Positions 62,862 to 64,000 of a DNA stretch of 64,000 nucleotides are shown in pieces (positions within the stretch are counted from its first letter, which is position 1; each line of letters opens with the position of its first letter). The DNA is from Pseudobdellovibrionaceae bacterium. Its GTDB lineage: Bacteria > Bdellovibrionota > Bdellovibrionia > Bdellovibrionales > Bdellovibrionaceae. The position numbers and the translations under genes were made by a program. The stretch lies in the NCBI GenBank assembly GCA_019637955.1, contig JAHBUS010000010.1, positions 1-64,000 on the forward strand, in the 5' to 3' direction. The notes beneath the pieces were generated by a model that saw only the letters and a list, made by a program, of their open reading frames with translations, was not told the origin of the DNA and did not search any database.

Positions 62862-64000
62862 ATGAAATTGCCCGTAATTGTCAAAATTTCAGTCGCTCTC
62901 TGCCTCGCGCTCATCGCGTCTCTGGGCGTTATGTCCATCATCAAGGTTCAGGACCTGCAGACCCAGTATTCTTTTCGCGACTTTTTTCCCCGTGAACATT
63001 CGTTATTGGATCTTGATCAAGAAATCACCAGTAAATACCAACTTGAGGAGTCCTCCTCTTTTTTGGTGGCCCTCACTCTTCCGTCTCGAAATCAGACATG
63101 GCTGATCCCTTCTCGCGTGGAGGCCTTGCGAAAAGCAACCGACGCTTTGGCGCAGGTCCCCGGCGTGGCCAAAGTGACAAGCCTCACCAACCTCGAGATG
63201 GCGCTGCAGAATAAAAAAGAGATCGAGATCGGCCCCATCTTCGAAAGTCTGCCCCCCAAGCAGTGGAAACCGTGGGTGCGCGAGCAGACGCTGCTCAAGT
63301 CGCAACTGATTTCGGAGGACCTGCGTTCGGCCATGATCTTGGTAGAGCCTTCAGTGAGCGGCACGCACGAGCTGCAAGAACTGAGCATCGAGCTGAGCGC
63401 GGTCCTGTCGAGAACATTGCCAAAAAAGCTCGACACGATCGTCGAGATTGGCGGCACCCCCGCCGTGAAGGCGCAGATGTCCGCGCAACTCGGATCTGAA
63501 CTTCAAAAATTTCTTGTCGTAAGTCTGATACTCTTCTGCGCCCTCATGTTTTTCTTTTACAAACGTGGCAGTCCCTTGGTCCTAACACTGGTGGGCCTGA
63601 CCCTCACCAATCTGACCTGCCTGGGTGGACTGGCCGCCGCGAATATTTCGTTCTCGGTCCTTTTGTCCACCCTGCCGATCATCGTGAGCACGACGTTCAT
63701 CTCCCTGATTTTGCACACCCTGCACCCCTGGGGCGAGAGCCTGGGCAAGCACCGTCCCGCAACCTGGCTTGACCGCCAGATTCTGACCTTCCGTATGCTC
63801 AAGGAGATGTTTCTCGCCAATCTTCTCGGCAGCATCACGACGGCCATCGGTTTTCTCACGTTGTCTTGGACAATCATCCCCGCGATCCAAAAATACGCTT
63901 GGACCGTGGGCGCCACCGTTCTGTGGACTTGGGCGCTCGGCCAGCTGATTCTTTACGTCGCTCTTCCGTGGATCAACCCGGAAGCCCGCCGTTGGAATCA
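62862..64000 (+). CDS. RND/MMPL-family transporter, N-terminal part (cut by window edge)
   Basis: About 379 residues, open to the right edge; ATG at 62862. First helix (about 5-25), a periplasmic region with MFFPREHSLLDLDQEI-type and VPGVAKVTSLTNLEMALQ segments, then helices from about 220 (FLVVSLILFCALMFFFY) with STLPIIVSTTFISLILHT, the core of MMPL exporters. MMPL proteins use the proton gradient to move lipids or hydrophobic molecules. Divergent from the 61294 gene across 71 bp. Confidence 0.8.
   Translation, partial: MKLPVIVKISVALCLALIASLGVMSIIKVQDLQTQYSFRDFFPREHSLLDLDQEITSKYQLEESSSFLVALTLPSRNQTWLIPSRVEALRKATDALAQVPGVAKVTSLTNLEMALQNKKEIEIGPIFESLPPKQWKPWVREQTLLKSQLISEDLRSAMILVEPSVSGTHELQELSIELSAVLSRTLPKKLDTIVEIGGTPAVKAQMSAQLGSELQKFLVVSLILFCALMFFFYKRGSPLVLTLVGLTLTNLTCLGGLAAANISFSVLLSTLPIIVSTTFISLILHTLHPWGESLGKHRPATWLDRQILTFRMLKEMFLANLLGSITTAIGFLTLSWTIIPAIQKYAWTVGATVLWTWALGQLILYVALPWINPEARRWN

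Noticed and set aside
1-64000. tRNA or rRNA genes
   Set aside because: I looked for conserved tRNA T-loop and rRNA stretches in the gaps and saw none; a covariance search would be decisive.

Overview
The window is 64 kb of high-GC, gene-dense DNA from a Gram-negative bacterium with a full diderm envelope: outer-membrane barrels, lipoproteins, periplasmic enzymes and an RND/MMPL transporter. A Bdellovibrionota (Bdellovibrio-like) origin is my best inference. It rests on a giant secreted phage-tail-fibre-like protein with an S74 chaperone tail, YkuD_2-type L,D-transpeptidases, a Gld-like ABC cluster, a mitochondrial/spd-type EF-G and many exported proteins of unknown function. No rRNA, tRNA, prophage, insertion sequence or CRISPR array was seen.

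The most unusual content is a four-gene cassette present twice, about 30 kb apart. Copy 1 spans 1-5055 and copy 2 spans 24475-35433. In both, a minus-strand tail-fibre-like secreted protein (cut by the window edge in copy 1, 2151 residues in copy 2) is divergent from a plus-strand run of three genes: a FecR-domain protein with an N-terminal membrane helix and an OmpA-size barrel-like C-terminus, a roughly 95-residue lipoprotein, and a two-helix HAMP-SpoIIE/PP2C phosphatase. All four members are recognisable paralogues. I infer a surface-fibre and envelope-signalling unit; it has no name I know.

Between the copies, from left to right: an exported protein of unknown role (5.0-6.0 kb); sodC-oxyR and a ZIP metal transporter with an OxyR-like palindrome in front of it (6.0-8.4 kb); DUF454 (8.5-8.9 kb); a six-gene minus-strand operon of ABC ATPase, permease, GldG-like, DUF4340, GHMP kinase and DUF429 (8.8-15.3 kb); an NFACT/RqcH-like protein; two small exported genes including a YkuD_2 L,D-transpeptidase; an RsmB/RsmF-type methyltransferase; a thioredoxin-like ferredoxin; and a phosphate block (porin-phoU-phoB-phoR divergent from ppx).

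To the right of copy 2: ppk1-sixA (polyphosphate again), two PilZ-like proteins, a UdgX/DUF4130 fusion coupled to its radical-SAM partner (39.7-42.4 kb), a PNPOx-like stress protein, a second YkuD_2 protein, aat, lysC preceded by two covarying hairpins, a GNAT enzyme, a glycine-rich collagen-like secreted protein, recQ, an spd/mt-type EF-G, a CNNM/CBS protein, cutA and pyrE. pyrE runs into a 36-bp hairpin repeat array. The last 7 kb is an envelope cluster of five predicted outer-membrane or exported proteins, one lipoprotein and the start of an MMPL transporter.
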